DNA from: Streptomyces fuscichromogenes
Lineage (GTDB): Bacteria; Actinomycetota; Actinomycetes; Streptomycetales; Streptomycetaceae
Direction: 5' to 3'
Assembly: GCF_014645815.1 (NCBI RefSeq)
Contig: NZ_BMML01000009.1
Span: forward strand, 244,038 to 301,278
Length of the DNA: 57,241 nt
The position numbers and the translations under genes were made by a program. Shown piece after piece: positions 48,259-57,241 of this stretch. The notes below the pieces were generated by a model, which was not told the origin of the DNA, searched no databases, and was given only the letters and a program-made list of their open reading frames with translations. The stretch's first letter is position 1, and each line of letters opens with the position of its first letter.

Positions 48259-49797
48259 ATGTCAGAAACAGCCGCCAAGGCTACCGGCGCACCGGCACAG
48301 TCCGGTGATGCCAACCGCTGGAAGGCGCTCGTCTTCATCGCGCTCGCCCAGCTGATGGTCGTCCTAGACGCCACCATCGTGAACATCGCACTGCCCTCCG
48401 CCCAGACCGACCTGGGCATCTCCGACGGCAACCGGCAGTGGGTCGTCACCGCCTACGCCCTCGCCTTCGGCGGACTCCTCCTCTTCGGCGGCCGGATCGC
48501 CGACCTGTGGGGCCGCAAGCGGGCCTTCGTCATAGGCCTGACCGGCTTCGCCGCCGCCTCCGCGCTCGGCGGCGCCGCGACCAGCGGCGCGATGATGTTC
48601 GGCGCCCGCGCCCTCCAGGGCGTCTTCGGCGCCATGCTCGCCCCGGCCGCGCTCTCCCTGCTCGCCGTGATGTTCACGGACGCCAAGGAGCGCGCCAAGG
48701 CGTTCGGCATCTACGGCGCGATCGCCGGTGGCGGCGGCGCCGTCGGCTTCATCCTCGGCGGTGTGCTCACCGAGTACCTGGACTGGCGCTGGACGTTCTT
48801 CGTGAACATCCCGTTCGCCGTCGTCGCCGCGCTCGGCGCGTACTTCGTCATCCGGGAGCCGGAGGGCGGCCGCAACCGCAACCCGCTCGACATCCCCGGC
48901 GTCCTCCTGTCCACCCTCGGCCTGGTCTCGCTGGTGTACGGCTTCACCCGCGCCGAGACCGACGGCTGGGGCGACGCCACCACCGTCGGCCTGTTCGTCG
49001 CCTCCGCGGTGCTGCTGATCGCGTTCGTCGTCACCGAGATGCGGATCAAGGCCCCGCTGCTGCCGCTGCGCGTGGTTCTCGACCGCAACCGCGGCGGTAT
49101 CTACCTCTCCCTCGGCATCGCGGTCATCGCGATGTTCGGCACCTTCCTCTTCCTCACCTACTACCTCCAGGTCATCAAGGGCTTCTCGCCGATCAAGACC
49201 GGCTTCGCCTTCCTGCCGATGATCGCGGGCATGATGGTCGGCTCGACCCAGATCGGCGCCCGGCTGATGACCCGGGTCCCGGCCCGGACCCTGATGGGCC
49301 CCGGCTTCCTGGTCGCCGCGGCCGGCATGCTGGTCATGACCCAGATGGAGATCGGCTCGTCGTACGCCTCGACGATCCTGCCGGCGATGCTGCTGCTCGG
49401 TCTCGGCATGGGTACGGCGTTCATGCCGGCCATGTCCCTGGCCACGCTCGGCGTCGAGCCCCGGGACGCCGGTGTCGCCTCCGCGATGGTCAACACCTCG
49501 CAGCAGGTCGGCGGCGCCATCGGTACGGCCCTGCTGAACACGATCGCCGCCTCCGCGACGACGGCGTACATCAAGGACCACATCGCGACCGCGACCTCCA
49601 AGTCGCAGCAGCAGCTGGTCCAGATGGAGGGCGCGGTGCACGGCTACGCCAACGCGATCTGGGTCGCCGTCGGCATGCTGGTGCTGGCCGCGGTCATCGT
49701 GGTGGCCCTGGTCAACGCCGGCAAGCCGGACACCACGACGGTGGCCTCCGGCGAGGGCGCCGAGGACGAGGTGGCGGTCCCGGTGGTCGCCCACTGA
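48259..49797 (+). CDS. MFS transporter, 14-helix DHA2 type
   Basis: The protein has 512 residues from ATG 48259; GTG 48247 is an alternative. DHA2 motifs are clear: VVLDATIVNIALPSAQTDLG (motif D1), GGRIADLWGRKRAFVIGL (motif A), RALQGVFGAMLAPAALSLL (motif B) and GGGGAVGFILGGVLTEYLDW (motif C). About fourteen helices. Probably a multidrug proton antiporter regulated by the TetR protein upstream. The Gln- and Glu-rich C-terminal tail is cytoplasmic. Confidence 0.9.
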   Translation: MSETAAKATGAPAQSGDANRWKALVFIALAQLMVVLDATIVNIALPSAQTDLGISDGNRQWVVTAYALAFGGLLLFGGRIADLWGRKRAFVIGLTGFAAASALGGAATSGAMMFGARALQGVFGAMLAPAALSLLAVMFTDAKERAKAFGIYGAIAGGGGAVGFILGGVLTEYLDWRWTFFVNIPFAVVAALGAYFVIREPEGGRNRNPLDIPGVLLSTLGLVSLVYGFTRAETDGWGDATTVGLFVASAVLLIAFVVTEMRIKAPLLPLRVVLDRNRGGIYLSLGIAVIAMFGTFLFLTYYLQVIKGFSPIKTGFAFLPMIAGMMVGSTQIGARLMTRVPARTLMGPGFLVAAAGMLVMTQMEIGSSYASTILPAMLLLGLGMGTAFMPAMSLATLGVEPRDAGVASAMVNTSQQVGGAIGTALLNTIAASATTAYIKDHIATATSKSQQQLVQMEGAVHGYANAIWVAVGMLVLAAVIVVALVNAGKPDTTTVASGEGAEDEVAVPVVAH

Positions 49798-49849
49798 GCC
49801 GCTGAGCAACTCCCCGGGTACCCGCAACGCGGACCTGTTCCTGCGCTCC

Positions 49850-50362
49850 TCAGCGGAGCCAGGGCAGGTCCGCGCCCGCTTCGTTGGGCTGCAGGCCCTC
49901 GGCGACGATCTGCATGATCTCGCCGAGGGCCTGCTGCTGTTCCGGGCTCAGCCGCTCGAACAACGCCTGCCGTACGGCGGTCACATGGCCCGGTGCGGTG
50001 CGCCGCAGCACCTCGGCGCCCTCGTCGGTCAGGACGGCGAACTGGCCCCGCTTGTCGGAGGGGCAGTCCTCCCGCCGTACCCAGCCGTTCTTCTCCAGGC
50101 GGGCGACGGCGTGCGAGAGCCGGGACCGGGTGATCTTCGACTTCATCGCCAGCTCGGTCATCCGCAGCCGCTGCTCGGGCGACTCGGCGAGCCCGACGAG
50201 CAGGCCGTAGTAGATGTGCGGCATCCCCGCGTCACGCTGGAGCTGACGGTCCAGATGGTCCTCCAGCAGGGTCGTGGCGTGCAGATACGAGCGCCAGACA
50301 CGCTGCTCGTGGTCGTCGAGCCAGCGGCTCTGCGCGGTGGCGGATTCGGATGCCGTGTTCAT
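49850..50362 (-). CDS. MarR-family transcriptional regulator
   Basis: The protein has 170 residues from ATG 50362 (a GTG nine bases earlier is possible). The winged helix has LAESPEQRLRMTELAMKSKI, TRSRLSHAVARLEKNGWVRR and EDCPSDKRGQFAVLTDEGAE, with the typical D-K-R wing. It is divergent from the DODA-type dioxygenase gene at 50518, with two CTTGA..TTAAA boxes between them, so it likely represses that gene and itself, responding to a phenolic compound. Confidence 0.88.
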   Translation of the reverse strand: MNTASESATAQSRWLDDHEQRVWRSYLHATTLLEDHLDRQLQRDAGMPHIYYGLLVGLAESPEQRLRMTELAMKSKITRSRLSHAVARLEKNGWVRREDCPSDKRGQFAVLTDEGAEVLRRTAPGHVTAVRQALFERLSPEQQQALGEIMQIVAEGLQPNEAGADLPWLR

Positions 50363-50386
50363 GGATCCCACTGTAAGAGGCCTCTC

Positions 50387-50449
50387 CTTGAAGATTAAAC
50401 AAGTGGGGCGTAAGGTGGTGTGCAGAAAGCTTGAGAGTTAAAACATAAG
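50387..50449. promoter_or_regulatory. Putative MarR binding region with repeated CTTGA-n3-TTAAA boxes
   Basis: CTTGAAGATTAAACAAG (50387-50403, ends forming CTTG/CAAG) and CTTGAGAGTTAAAACATAAG (50430-50449) are near-repeats. They lie in the divergent promoter region and are AT-rich against the background. Confidence 0.62.
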
Positions 50450-50517
50450 AACCGACCGTGAGAACTGTGAGAACCGTGGAGGCCGGGAAGGCCCGGCACT
50501 CGGAGGGAGCCGCCGCG

Positions 50518-51309
50518 ATGTCCGCCGCCGTACAGGAGCGTATGCCCGCCCTCTACCTGAGTCATGGCGCGCCGCCGCTCGCCGACGACCCCGTCTGGCC
50601 CGGCGAGCTCGCGGCCTGGAGCGCGGGTCTGCCCCGCCCCAAGGCGATCCTGATGGTCTCCGCCCACTGGGAGGAGGCCCCGCTCGCCCTCGGTGCCGTA
50701 CAGACCGTCCCCCTCGTCTACGACTTCTGGGGCTTCCCGGAGCACTACTACCAGGTGCGGTACGCGGCCCCGGGCGCGCCCGAGCTCGCCGAGTCCGTGC
50801 GCAAGCTGCTGCGCGCCCCCGGCACCCCGGTGCAGGACATCCCGGACCGCGGCCTCGACCACGGTGCCTACGTGCCCCTGGTGGAGATGTTCCCGGCCGC
50901 GGACATTCCTGTCCTCCAGATCTCCATGCCCACCCTCGACCCGGTCCGTCTGATGGAGATCGGCCGCCGGCTCGCCCCGCTGCGCGACGAGGGCGTGCTG
51001 ATCGTCGGCTCCGGCTTCTTCACCCACAACCTCGCCGCCCTGCGCCACCTCGGCAGCGGCGTGCCGACCTGGTCCTCCGAGTTCGACGACTGGGGGCACC
51101 GGGCGCTGGAGAACCGCGACTGGGACGCCCTTCTCGACTTCCTCGACAAGGCCCCGGCCGGCCGTTACGCCCACCCGCGCACCGAGCACTTCGCCCCGCT
51201 CTTCGTCACCATGGGCGCGGCCGAGGCGGGCGGCGAACTGGACGCGCAGAAGTCGGTGATCGACGGGTTCTGGATGGGGATGGCGAAGCGGTCGGTGCAG
51301 TTCGGCTGA
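50518..51309 (+). CDS. DODA-type (LigB superfamily) extradiol dioxygenase
   Basis: The protein has 263 residues from ATG 50518, with GGAGGGAG upstream; the longer frame from 50458 lacks a binding site. The metal-site histidines are in LYLSHGAPPL, ILMVSAHWEEAP and GLDHGAYVPL, and FFTHNLAAL carries a further catalytic His, as in the DODA/YgiD group of Fe- or Zn-dependent ring-cleaving dioxygenases. It probably opens a catecholic ring; the substrate is unknown. The divergent MarR gene is its likely regulator. Confidence 0.87.
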   Translation: MSAAVQERMPALYLSHGAPPLADDPVWPGELAAWSAGLPRPKAILMVSAHWEEAPLALGAVQTVPLVYDFWGFPEHYYQVRYAAPGAPELAESVRKLLRAPGTPVQDIPDRGLDHGAYVPLVEMFPAADIPVLQISMPTLDPVRLMEIGRRLAPLRDEGVLIVGSGFFTHNLAALRHLGSGVPTWSSEFDDWGHRALENRDWDALLDFLDKAPAGRYAHPRTEHFAPLFVTMGAAEAGGELDAQKSVIDGFWMGMAKRSVQFG

Positions 51310-51396
51310 CGGAGCGCGGGGCCGGGCGGGGTCGGCGGGGGACCGGTCGGGGTCGGCGTGGGACCGGTCGGTGGCCCGTGGTGGCCGGTGGGTGGC

Positions 51397-51915
51397 CTAC
51401 AGCGGCCGCTCGTACCAGGCCACGTCCCAGTAGCGGCCGAACTTGCGGCCCACCTCGCGGTACGTGCCGACGTACCGGAAGCCGAAGCGCTCGTGCAGCC
51501 GGGTGGACGCCTCGTTCGGCTGCGCGATGCCCGCGTAGGCGCGGTGCAGGTCCTCGCCCGCGAGAGCCTCGAAGAGCGCCGTGTACAGGAGCGTGCCGAT
51601 CCCGCGCCGGCCGGCCTCCGGCGCGACGTACACCGTGGTCTCCACGGAGGTCGAGTAGGCCGGTTTCACGCGGTAGGGGCTGGATGTGGCGTAGCCGAGA
51701 ATCTCCTGTGAGTCCGCCGCGGTGGCAACCATCAGGCGGTATGGGCCGTCTTCCGGGTGGGAGAGCAGCCACGGACGACGCTCTTCCGGCGTGAAGACCA
51801 CCGTGTCGAATGTGATGGACGTCTCACGAACGTAGTGGTTGTAGATCTCCGTGAGGGCTTCGAGGTCTCCCTCGGCTCCTGGCCTGACCTGCACCTCTGT
51901 ACGTTCTGACGGCAC
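51397..51915 (-). CDS. GNAT acetyltransferase, phosphinothricin acetyltransferase-like
   Basis: The protein has 172 residues. PAT-family features are IYNHYVRETSITFDT near the start, the acetyl-CoA-binding VAPEAGRRGIGTLLYTALF, and the C-terminal block HERFGFRYVGTYREVGRKFG followed by YWDVAWYERPL. Such enzymes acetylate phosphinothricin, methionine sulfoximine or related amino acids. I recall a PAT-like gene beside hrdD in S. coelicolor too. It is divergent from hrdD, 238 bases away. Confidence 0.85.
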   Translation of the reverse strand: MPSERTEVQVRPGAEGDLEALTEIYNHYVRETSITFDTVVFTPEERRPWLLSHPEDGPYRLMVATAADSQEILGYATSSPYRVKPAYSTSVETTVYVAPEAGRRGIGTLLYTALFEALAGEDLHRAYAGIAQPNEASTRLHERFGFRYVGTYREVGRKFGRYWDVAWYERPL

Positions 51916-52153
51916 TGCGCCTCCTCACGTGGTCGGACAGGGTACTGCATGATCAGAAAATCCGGGGGGTGGCGTGGGAATTCTGTCCGGATTCCAGTCG
52001 TTGTTTCCTTCGGATGCCGGGCACTCGGCCAGAGTCCCAGGAGTTCCAGGAGTGGAGTTCCGGGGCACCGCAGGCGGAGCGCCGGGCATCCACCGAAGGA
52101 CCGAGAAGAACCGACAGGACCACCCGCCCGCCCACCATCGCAAGGGAGCACGC

Positions 52154-53170
<1,017 letters not shown>

Positions 53171-53470
53171 GGGAGTTGTACGGGGACCGGGGCCGCACGG
53201 GGCCGCACCGGAGTGGGGCTCGCGTGCCGAGCGCGCGCGACACCCCACTCACGCGGGACGCGTACGCCGGGTGGCGGAAGACGGCGCAAACATGGCGCGG
53301 TACCGCCGCTTCAAGGTTCCGCGTGTAGGGAACAACCATCCCGGGCCGGGGAGTCGAGGACCACGGCGGACCGGCGCCGCCCCCTGCCCCTCACACACGA
53401 CGCCTGCTCCCGTACCCCGTCGACAAGCCACGTCCCGACGCACCATCCCCCCGGCGCCGGGACTCTCCCA

Positions 53471-53518
53471 GAGCCGGGCTCCGGCGCCCATCCCCCCCCG
53501 GGCGCCGGAGCCCGGCTC
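53471..53518. terminator. Very stable 19 bp hairpin downstream of hrdD
   Basis: GAGCCGGGCTCCGGCGCCC at 53471-53489 is exactly complementary to 53500-53518, with a ten-base loop. It is 300 bases after the hrdD stop and 110 before the TetR gene, so it may end hrdD read-through or act as an insulator. The rest of the 53171-53629 gap shows an inverted repeat and no gene. Confidence 0.7.
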
Positions 53519-53551
53519 CACACCCTCCACGCGGGCCGTGAAAAGCCGAGA

Positions 53552-53592
53552 CGGTGGTTCACCCCGTACCTGAACCACGGGGTGAACCACCG
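53552..53592. promoter_or_regulatory. Large inverted repeat, probable operator of the TetR gene
   Basis: CGGTGGTTCACCCCGT (53552-53567) and its exact complement (53577-53592) are nine bases apart. Within it GGTTCA and two TGAACC half-sites form a second, nested inverted pair. It ends 37 bases before the TetR start codon. Confidence 0.75.
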
Positions 53593-53629
53593 GATGGCAG
53601 ATTCTGCCACAGCGGCATAGCCTGCCGAG

Positions 53630-54316
53630 GTGAGCAGCCCCAGCACCGTCGGCGACACCCCCGCGCAGGACTTCGCGCCCCTCTCCCTCACGGAACGGCG
53701 CAAGGCGGAGACCCGCATGGAGATCGCCCGGGCGGCCGCGGGCCTCTTCATGCGGCAGGGCCTGCGGGCCACGCGAGCCGAGGACATCGCCCACGCCGCG
53801 GGCATCGCCCCCCGCACGTTCTACCGCTACTTCGCCACGAAGGAGGAGGCGGTCGCCCCGCTCTACGCGGCGGGCGCCCAGTGCTGGACGGAGGCGGTGC
53901 GATCGGCCCCCGCGGCCCTCTCCGTCCCCGAGGCCCTGGAACACGCCGTCCGCCACACCCTGACGCCGGGCGCGGGGGTCTCCGCCGCCTCCTGGGAATG
54001 GGTCCGCACCCTGATCCACCTGGCCGACACGAGCCCGGCCCTGCGCAAGGTCTGGGCGGAGGTGTGCCAGTCCTCGGACCGCCTCCTGACCTCGATCCTG
54101 GCGGAACGCACCGCCACCACCATCGACGCCGCCGCCCCGCCCGCCCGTCTCCGCTTCACCGCGGCGGTGGCCGGCGCGGCGGTACGCGCGGCCGTCGAGT
54201 CCTGGGCGGCAGGCACAGCCGCCGCCACGGGCCCGGCGGGCCCAGCGACCCTGGCCCTCCAGAACCTGCAAGCGCTACGGGGGTTCGCATGGGACCCCGT
54301 GACCGACAAAGACTGA
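53630..54316 (+). CDS. TetR-family transcriptional regulator next to hrdD
   Basis: The protein has 228 residues from GTG 53630 (weak GAGG upstream). The helix-turn-helix reads RAEDIAHAAGIAPRTFYRYF, preceded by MEIARAAAGLFMRQGLRATR. The C-terminal domain is Ala-rich and helical. Its place after hrdD matches S. coelicolor SCO3201 as I recall, a TetR regulator whose overproduction disturbs antibiotic production and development; the equivalence is from memory. The large inverted repeat upstream is a likely autoregulatory site. Confidence 0.83.
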   Translation: MSSPSTVGDTPAQDFAPLSLTERRKAETRMEIARAAAGLFMRQGLRATRAEDIAHAAGIAPRTFYRYFATKEEAVAPLYAAGAQCWTEAVRSAPAALSVPEALEHAVRHTLTPGAGVSAASWEWVRTLIHLADTSPALRKVWAEVCQSSDRLLTSILAERTATTIDAAAPPARLRFTAAVAGAAVRAAVESWAAGTAAATGPAGPATLALQNLQALRGFAWDPVTDKD

Positions 54317-54326
54317 CGGACCACCG

Positions 54327-54398
54327 CCCAGCCACCCAGCCGCGGGCAGGCCCAGCCACCCCGCTGCGGGCAGGCCCAGCTACTTAGCTGCGGGCAGG
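54327..54398. repeat. Three 24 bp tandem repeats after the TetR gene
   Basis: Units at 54327-54350, 54351-54374 and 54375-54398 share CCCAGC at the start and GCGGGCAGG at the end. They lie in the convergent gap before the WYL regulator stop. Confidence 0.82.
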
Positions 54399-54491
54399 CG
54401 TGCCGCAGGGCGGCACGGGTGGGCGCAGCGGCACCCGGCAAGCGCCGGCAAGCGTCCCCACCCCCCGGCCCCACCCTCCGGTCCCTCCCCC

Positions 54492-55454
54492 TCACACACC
54501 CCCCGCCCGGCTCAGCCGACCCCCCAACTCCTTGACACACGCCACCAGTTCCGCAGGCTCCCGCACCGCGAACTCGCACCCCACCATCGCCAGCCGCACC
54601 GCCAGCCACTCCACCGGATCTCCGCTCTCCCCGCGCAGCACACACCGCCCGTCCTCCTCCACCGACGTCCCCAGCCACCCCGGCAGCCGGGCCGCCAGCT
54701 CCGCCACCGTCCCGGCGAACGCGACCGTGAACTCGTACGTCTCCCTGCGCCGTTGGATGGACCGCCGCAGGTATTCCGCCGCGCTCCCCGTCGGCATCTC
54801 CCGCGGGGCGAACCGGGCCCCGGTGGCGAACGGCTCGCTCACCCGGTCGACCCGGAACGTCCGCCAGTCGTCGCGGTCGAGGTCGTACGCCACGAGGTAC
54901 CAGCGCCGCCCCGTCGACACCAGCCGGTACGGCTCGGCCTGCCGCCGCGTCTCGCTCCCGTCCGCCGCCCGGTAGGCGAACCGCAACCGCTCCTGCCCCG
55001 CGACCGCCGACGCCATCACGGTCAGCGTCTCGGGCGCGATGAGCGCCCCGTCCCCCATGGTCAGCGGTGTGGTCGCGGCCTGGAGCGTGGTCACCCGGTG
55101 CCGCAGCCGGGCCGGCAGCACCTGCTCCAGCTTCGCCAGCGCCCGCACCGACGCCTCGTCGACGCCCTCCACGGCGTGTCCGGCCCCGGCCCGCAGCCCG
55201 ACCGCGATGGCGACGGCCTCCTCGTCGTCGAGCAGCAGCGGCGGCATCGCCTTCCCGGCGACCAGCCGGTACCCCCCGTCGGCCCCCTTGCTCGCCTCGA
55301 CGGGATACCCAAGCTCCCGCAGCCGGTCGATGTCGCGCCGCACGGTACGCCGGGACACCCCGAGCCGGTCGGCCAGCTCACCCCCCGGCCACTCGCGGGG
55401 CGTCTGAAGCAGAGACAGGAGCTGGAGCAGCCGGGCCGGGGTGTCTGTCGTCAT
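54492..55454 (-). CDS. YafY-type HTH/WYL-domain transcriptional regulator
   Basis: The protein has 320 residues from ATG 55454. The N-terminal helix-turn-helix reads GGELADRLGVSRRTVRRDID followed by RLRELGYPVEASKGADGGYR. The middle has the WYL-like block RLRFAYRAADGSETRRQAEP and RWYLVAYDLDRDDWRTFRVD (WYL signature in RWYLVAYD). WYL domains sense ligands or nucleic acids. It is divergent from the MFS gene at 55517 with a perfect TAGGACA/TGTCCTA operator between them, so it most likely represses that exporter and itself. Confidence 0.9.
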   Translation of the reverse strand: MTTDTPARLLQLLSLLQTPREWPGGELADRLGVSRRTVRRDIDRLRELGYPVEASKGADGGYRLVAGKAMPPLLLDDEEAVAIAVGLRAGAGHAVEGVDEASVRALAKLEQVLPARLRHRVTTLQAATTPLTMGDGALIAPETLTVMASAVAGQERLRFAYRAADGSETRRQAEPYRLVSTGRRWYLVAYDLDRDDWRTFRVDRVSEPFATGARFAPREMPTGSAAEYLRRSIQRRRETYEFTVAFAGTVAELAARLPGWLGTSVEEDGRCVLRGESGDPVEWLAVRLAMVGCEFAVREPAELVACVKELGGRLSRAGGV

Positions 55455-55476
55455 ACGGGAGAGGATGCCGTACAAG

Positions 55477-55495
55477 TAGGACAGGATCTGTCCTA
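55477..55495. promoter_or_regulatory. Operator of the YafY/WYL regulator
   Basis: TAGGACA-GGATC-TGTCCTA is a perfect 7+7 inverted repeat in the divergent promoter region between 55454 and 55517, 22 bases from the MFS start codon. Confidence 0.78.
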
Positions 55496-55516
55496 ATCGG
55501 TTCCTAGAGTGACGTC

Positions 55517-57091
55517 ATGACCTCCACCGACGTCGGCACCGACATCCCGAAGGGGCGCGGGGAACTGCGCGACCAGCCACGCACGACCGCCACCCGACCG
55601 ACCACCTCCACCCCGACGGCGCCCGGACCGTCGGCCCTCCCCGGTGCCCCCGGTGCACCGCACCGCTGGCTCGCCCTGGCCATCGTCATGACCGCGGCCT
55701 TCATGGACCTGGTCGACGTCACGATCGTCAACATCGCGATCCCCTCCATCCAGCGGGACGCCGGCGCCTCCGTCGGCCAGATCCAGTGGATAACCGCCGG
55801 CTACGCCCTGGCCTTCGCGGCCGGCCTGATCACCGGCGGCCGTCTCGGCGACATCCACGGCCGCAAGCGTCTGTTCCTGATCGGCGTCGCGGGCTTCACC
55901 CTCGCCTCGGCCCTGTGCGGCTTCGCCGCCGGCCCCGAGATGCTCGTCGCCTCCCGCATCCTGCAGGGCGGCATGGCCGCCCTGATGGTCCCGCAGGTCC
56001 TGTCGATCGTGCACGCCACCTTCCCGGCACACGAACGCGGCAAGGTCTTCGGCCTGTTCGGCGCCATCGTCGGGCTGGGCGCGGTCTCCGGCCCGCTGCT
56101 CGGCGCGCTGCTCACCGAGTGGAACCTCCTCGGCCTCGAATGGCGGCCGATCTTCCTGATCAACCTCCCGGTCGGCATCGCCGCCCTTCTCCTCGGTCGC
56201 CGGTACATCGGTGAATCCAGGGCCCCGCACGCGCTGCGCCTCGACCTCGTCGGCGTCGCCCTGGTCACCCTCGGTCTGCTGATGCTGCTCTACCCGCTGA
56301 CCCGCGGCCGCGAGCTGGGCTGGCCGCTGTGGGGGTACGCGTCGATGGCCGGCGCGTTCGCCGTCTTCGCCGCGCTCGTCGCCTACGAACGCCGCAAGGC
56401 CGCCCGTGACGGCTCCCCGCTCATCGAACCCTCCCTCTTCGCGGTGAAGAGCTTCGCCGCCGGTATCGCCGTGCAGACCGTGTTCGGGGTCGCCCTCGGC
56501 ATCTTCTTCCTGGTCTGGACGCTGTACATGCAGGTCGGTCTCGGCTGGTCCCCGTTGCACGCCGGCCTGACCGGGGTGCCGTTCTCGGTGTCGGTCTCCG
56601 TCGCGGCCGGCCTGTCCGTGCAGAAACTGGTCCCGCGCTTCGGCCGCAAGGTGCTCCAGGCCGGTGCCCTGCTGATGGCCCTCGGCGTCCTGCTCTACAT
56701 CTGGGAGTCGGACCGCTACGGCCTCGCCGTCGCCTCCTGGCAGATGGCCCTGCCGCTGGTCGTGATGGGCGTCGGCATGGGCCTGATCGTCGCCCCGCTG
56801 ACGGACGCCGTGCTGTCGGAGGTACCGCGCGAACACGCCGGTTCCGCCTCCGGCCTGATCAACACCGTCCAGCAGATGGGCAACGCACTCGGCCTCGGCC
56901 TGGTCTCGGTGGTCTTCTACGGCGCCGTCGACGACAACCTGACGTCGGAGCCGGTGGGGCCGGCCTTCGTGAACGCCTTCCAGGGGGCGCTGGGGTGGGT
57001 CGCCGCGGTGCTGGGCCTGATCTTCCTGCTGATGTTCGCGCTGCCGAGGCGGGCGACGGCGGAGAAGGAGCCGTTCGCACCGGAACGATGA
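55517..57091 (+). CDS. MFS transporter, 14-helix DHA2 type
   Basis: The protein has 524 residues from ATG 55517. A ~45-residue Pro/Thr-rich tail precedes the first helix. DHA2 motifs: FMDLVDVTIVNIAIPSIQRD (motif D1), GGRLGDIHGRKRLFLIGV (motif A), RILQGGMAALMVPQVLSIV (motif B) and GLGAVSGPLLGALLTEWN (motif C). Fourteen helices are expected. It is probably controlled by the divergent WYL regulator. The start lies 22 bases after the operator; only GAG precedes it as a weak ribosome binding site. Confidence 0.9.
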   Translation: MTSTDVGTDIPKGRGELRDQPRTTATRPTTSTPTAPGPSALPGAPGAPHRWLALAIVMTAAFMDLVDVTIVNIAIPSIQRDAGASVGQIQWITAGYALAFAAGLITGGRLGDIHGRKRLFLIGVAGFTLASALCGFAAGPEMLVASRILQGGMAALMVPQVLSIVHATFPAHERGKVFGLFGAIVGLGAVSGPLLGALLTEWNLLGLEWRPIFLINLPVGIAALLLGRRYIGESRAPHALRLDLVGVALVTLGLLMLLYPLTRGRELGWPLWGYASMAGAFAVFAALVAYERRKAARDGSPLIEPSLFAVKSFAAGIAVQTVFGVALGIFFLVWTLYMQVGLGWSPLHAGLTGVPFSVSVSVAAGLSVQKLVPRFGRKVLQAGALLMALGVLLYIWESDRYGLAVASWQMALPLVVMGVGMGLIVAPLTDAVLSEVPREHAGSASGLINTVQQMGNALGLGLVSVVFYGAVDDNLTSEPVGPAFVNAFQGALGWVAAVLGLIFLLMFALPRRATAEKEPFAPER

Positions 57092-57241
57092 GGTATGTGC
57101 CGAACACTCCGGCTTCGAGCGTCCGACGTGCCCAACTGGCCCGGTCTGAAAGAAAACTGACAGGGCATAGACACGATGTGCGGCCGAGTGGCGGTGGCCT
57201 TGTTCATTAGTCGACATTTCTGTGATGTGCGGCGGCGGGGG
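57092..57241. other. Right edge, no gene seen
   Basis: The last 150 bases show no supportable coding region. AT-richer sequence near 57205-57230 may be the promoter of a gene outside the window. Confidence 0.4.

Noticed and set aside
51974..52153. 60-residue N-terminal extension of the sigma factor
   Set aside because: No ribosome binding site before the upstream start, atypical composition, and ATG 52154 has AAGGGAGC and the expected HrdD N-terminus.
55493..57217. 574-codon minus-strand open frame rich in Asp, Gln and Gly
   Set aside because: Exact antisense of the DHA2 transporter gene, with no start signal or domain.

Overview
The window is high-GC DNA with GTG starts, purine-rich ribosome binding sites and very long open frames on the strand opposite real genes. 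Together with an HrdD-type sigma factor and a pSAM2-like integrative element, this points to a Streptomyces chromosome. The calls come from reading motifs by eye; no alignment or database search was run.

Left flank (1-9.7 kb), ordinary chromosome: a fasciclin-domain secreted protein (cut by the window edge), a CapA-type protein, a PucR-type regulator, an HdeD-like membrane protein, a small membrane protein, an N-terminally shortened second copy of the PucR-type regulator, and a likely co-transcribed trio of alpha/beta hydrolase, PoxB-like thiamine pyrophosphate enzyme and catalase-fold protein.

Island (9.96-38.1 kb): the 3' half of a tRNA-Arg(CCU) gene is repeated at 9963, 14129, 18714, 19801 and finally inside the one complete tRNA gene at 38062-38137. 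These look like stacked attachment sites left by successive integrations into one tRNA gene. The three leftmost segments are mostly debris and cargo: a DUF6959 fragment, a broken RHS toxin tip with a SMI1/KNR4 fragment and a candidate immunity protein, a Uma2 nuclease, a Tn3 transposase fragment, a frameshifted SDR beside an intact SDR/regulator pair, and a PIN/RHH toxin-antitoxin pair. The last segment (19801-38106, about 18.3 kb) looks like a complete actinomycete integrative and conjugative element (AICE): int, xis, repSA, spd genes, traB, a KorSA-like repressor and a Pif-like Nudix protein with shared operator-like sites, preceded by a six-gene overlapping operon between GntR regulators. 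Its cargo is visibly lower in GC: several uncharacterised genes, at least one with a convincing PD-(D/E)XK nuclease signature, and a stand-alone OLD-family ATPase-nuclease. A ~110 bp repeat brackets the first cargo block, and a 22 bp palindromic repeat resembling the tRNA-Gly(CCC) anticodon arm brackets the next gene.

Right flank (38.1-57.2 kb), chromosome: four MFS exporters, each next to a local regulator (MarR, TetR, TetR, WYL), a DUF2993 protein, a two-unit IclR-type regulator, a secreted M6 metalloprotease, a MarR/DODA-dioxygenase divergent pair, a PAT-like acetyltransferase beside hrdD, and a TetR regulator behind a large inverted repeat. The order acetyltransferase-hrdD-TetR-WYL-MFS resembles what I recall of the hrdD neighbourhood of S. 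coelicolor, from memory only.

The best candidates for something undescribed are the repeat-flanked cargo slot at 23.0-26.4 kb with its nuclease-like genes, the ~110 bp iteron-like repeat itself, and the small-gene operon at 20.8-22.9 kb, one gene of which carries a TTA codon.
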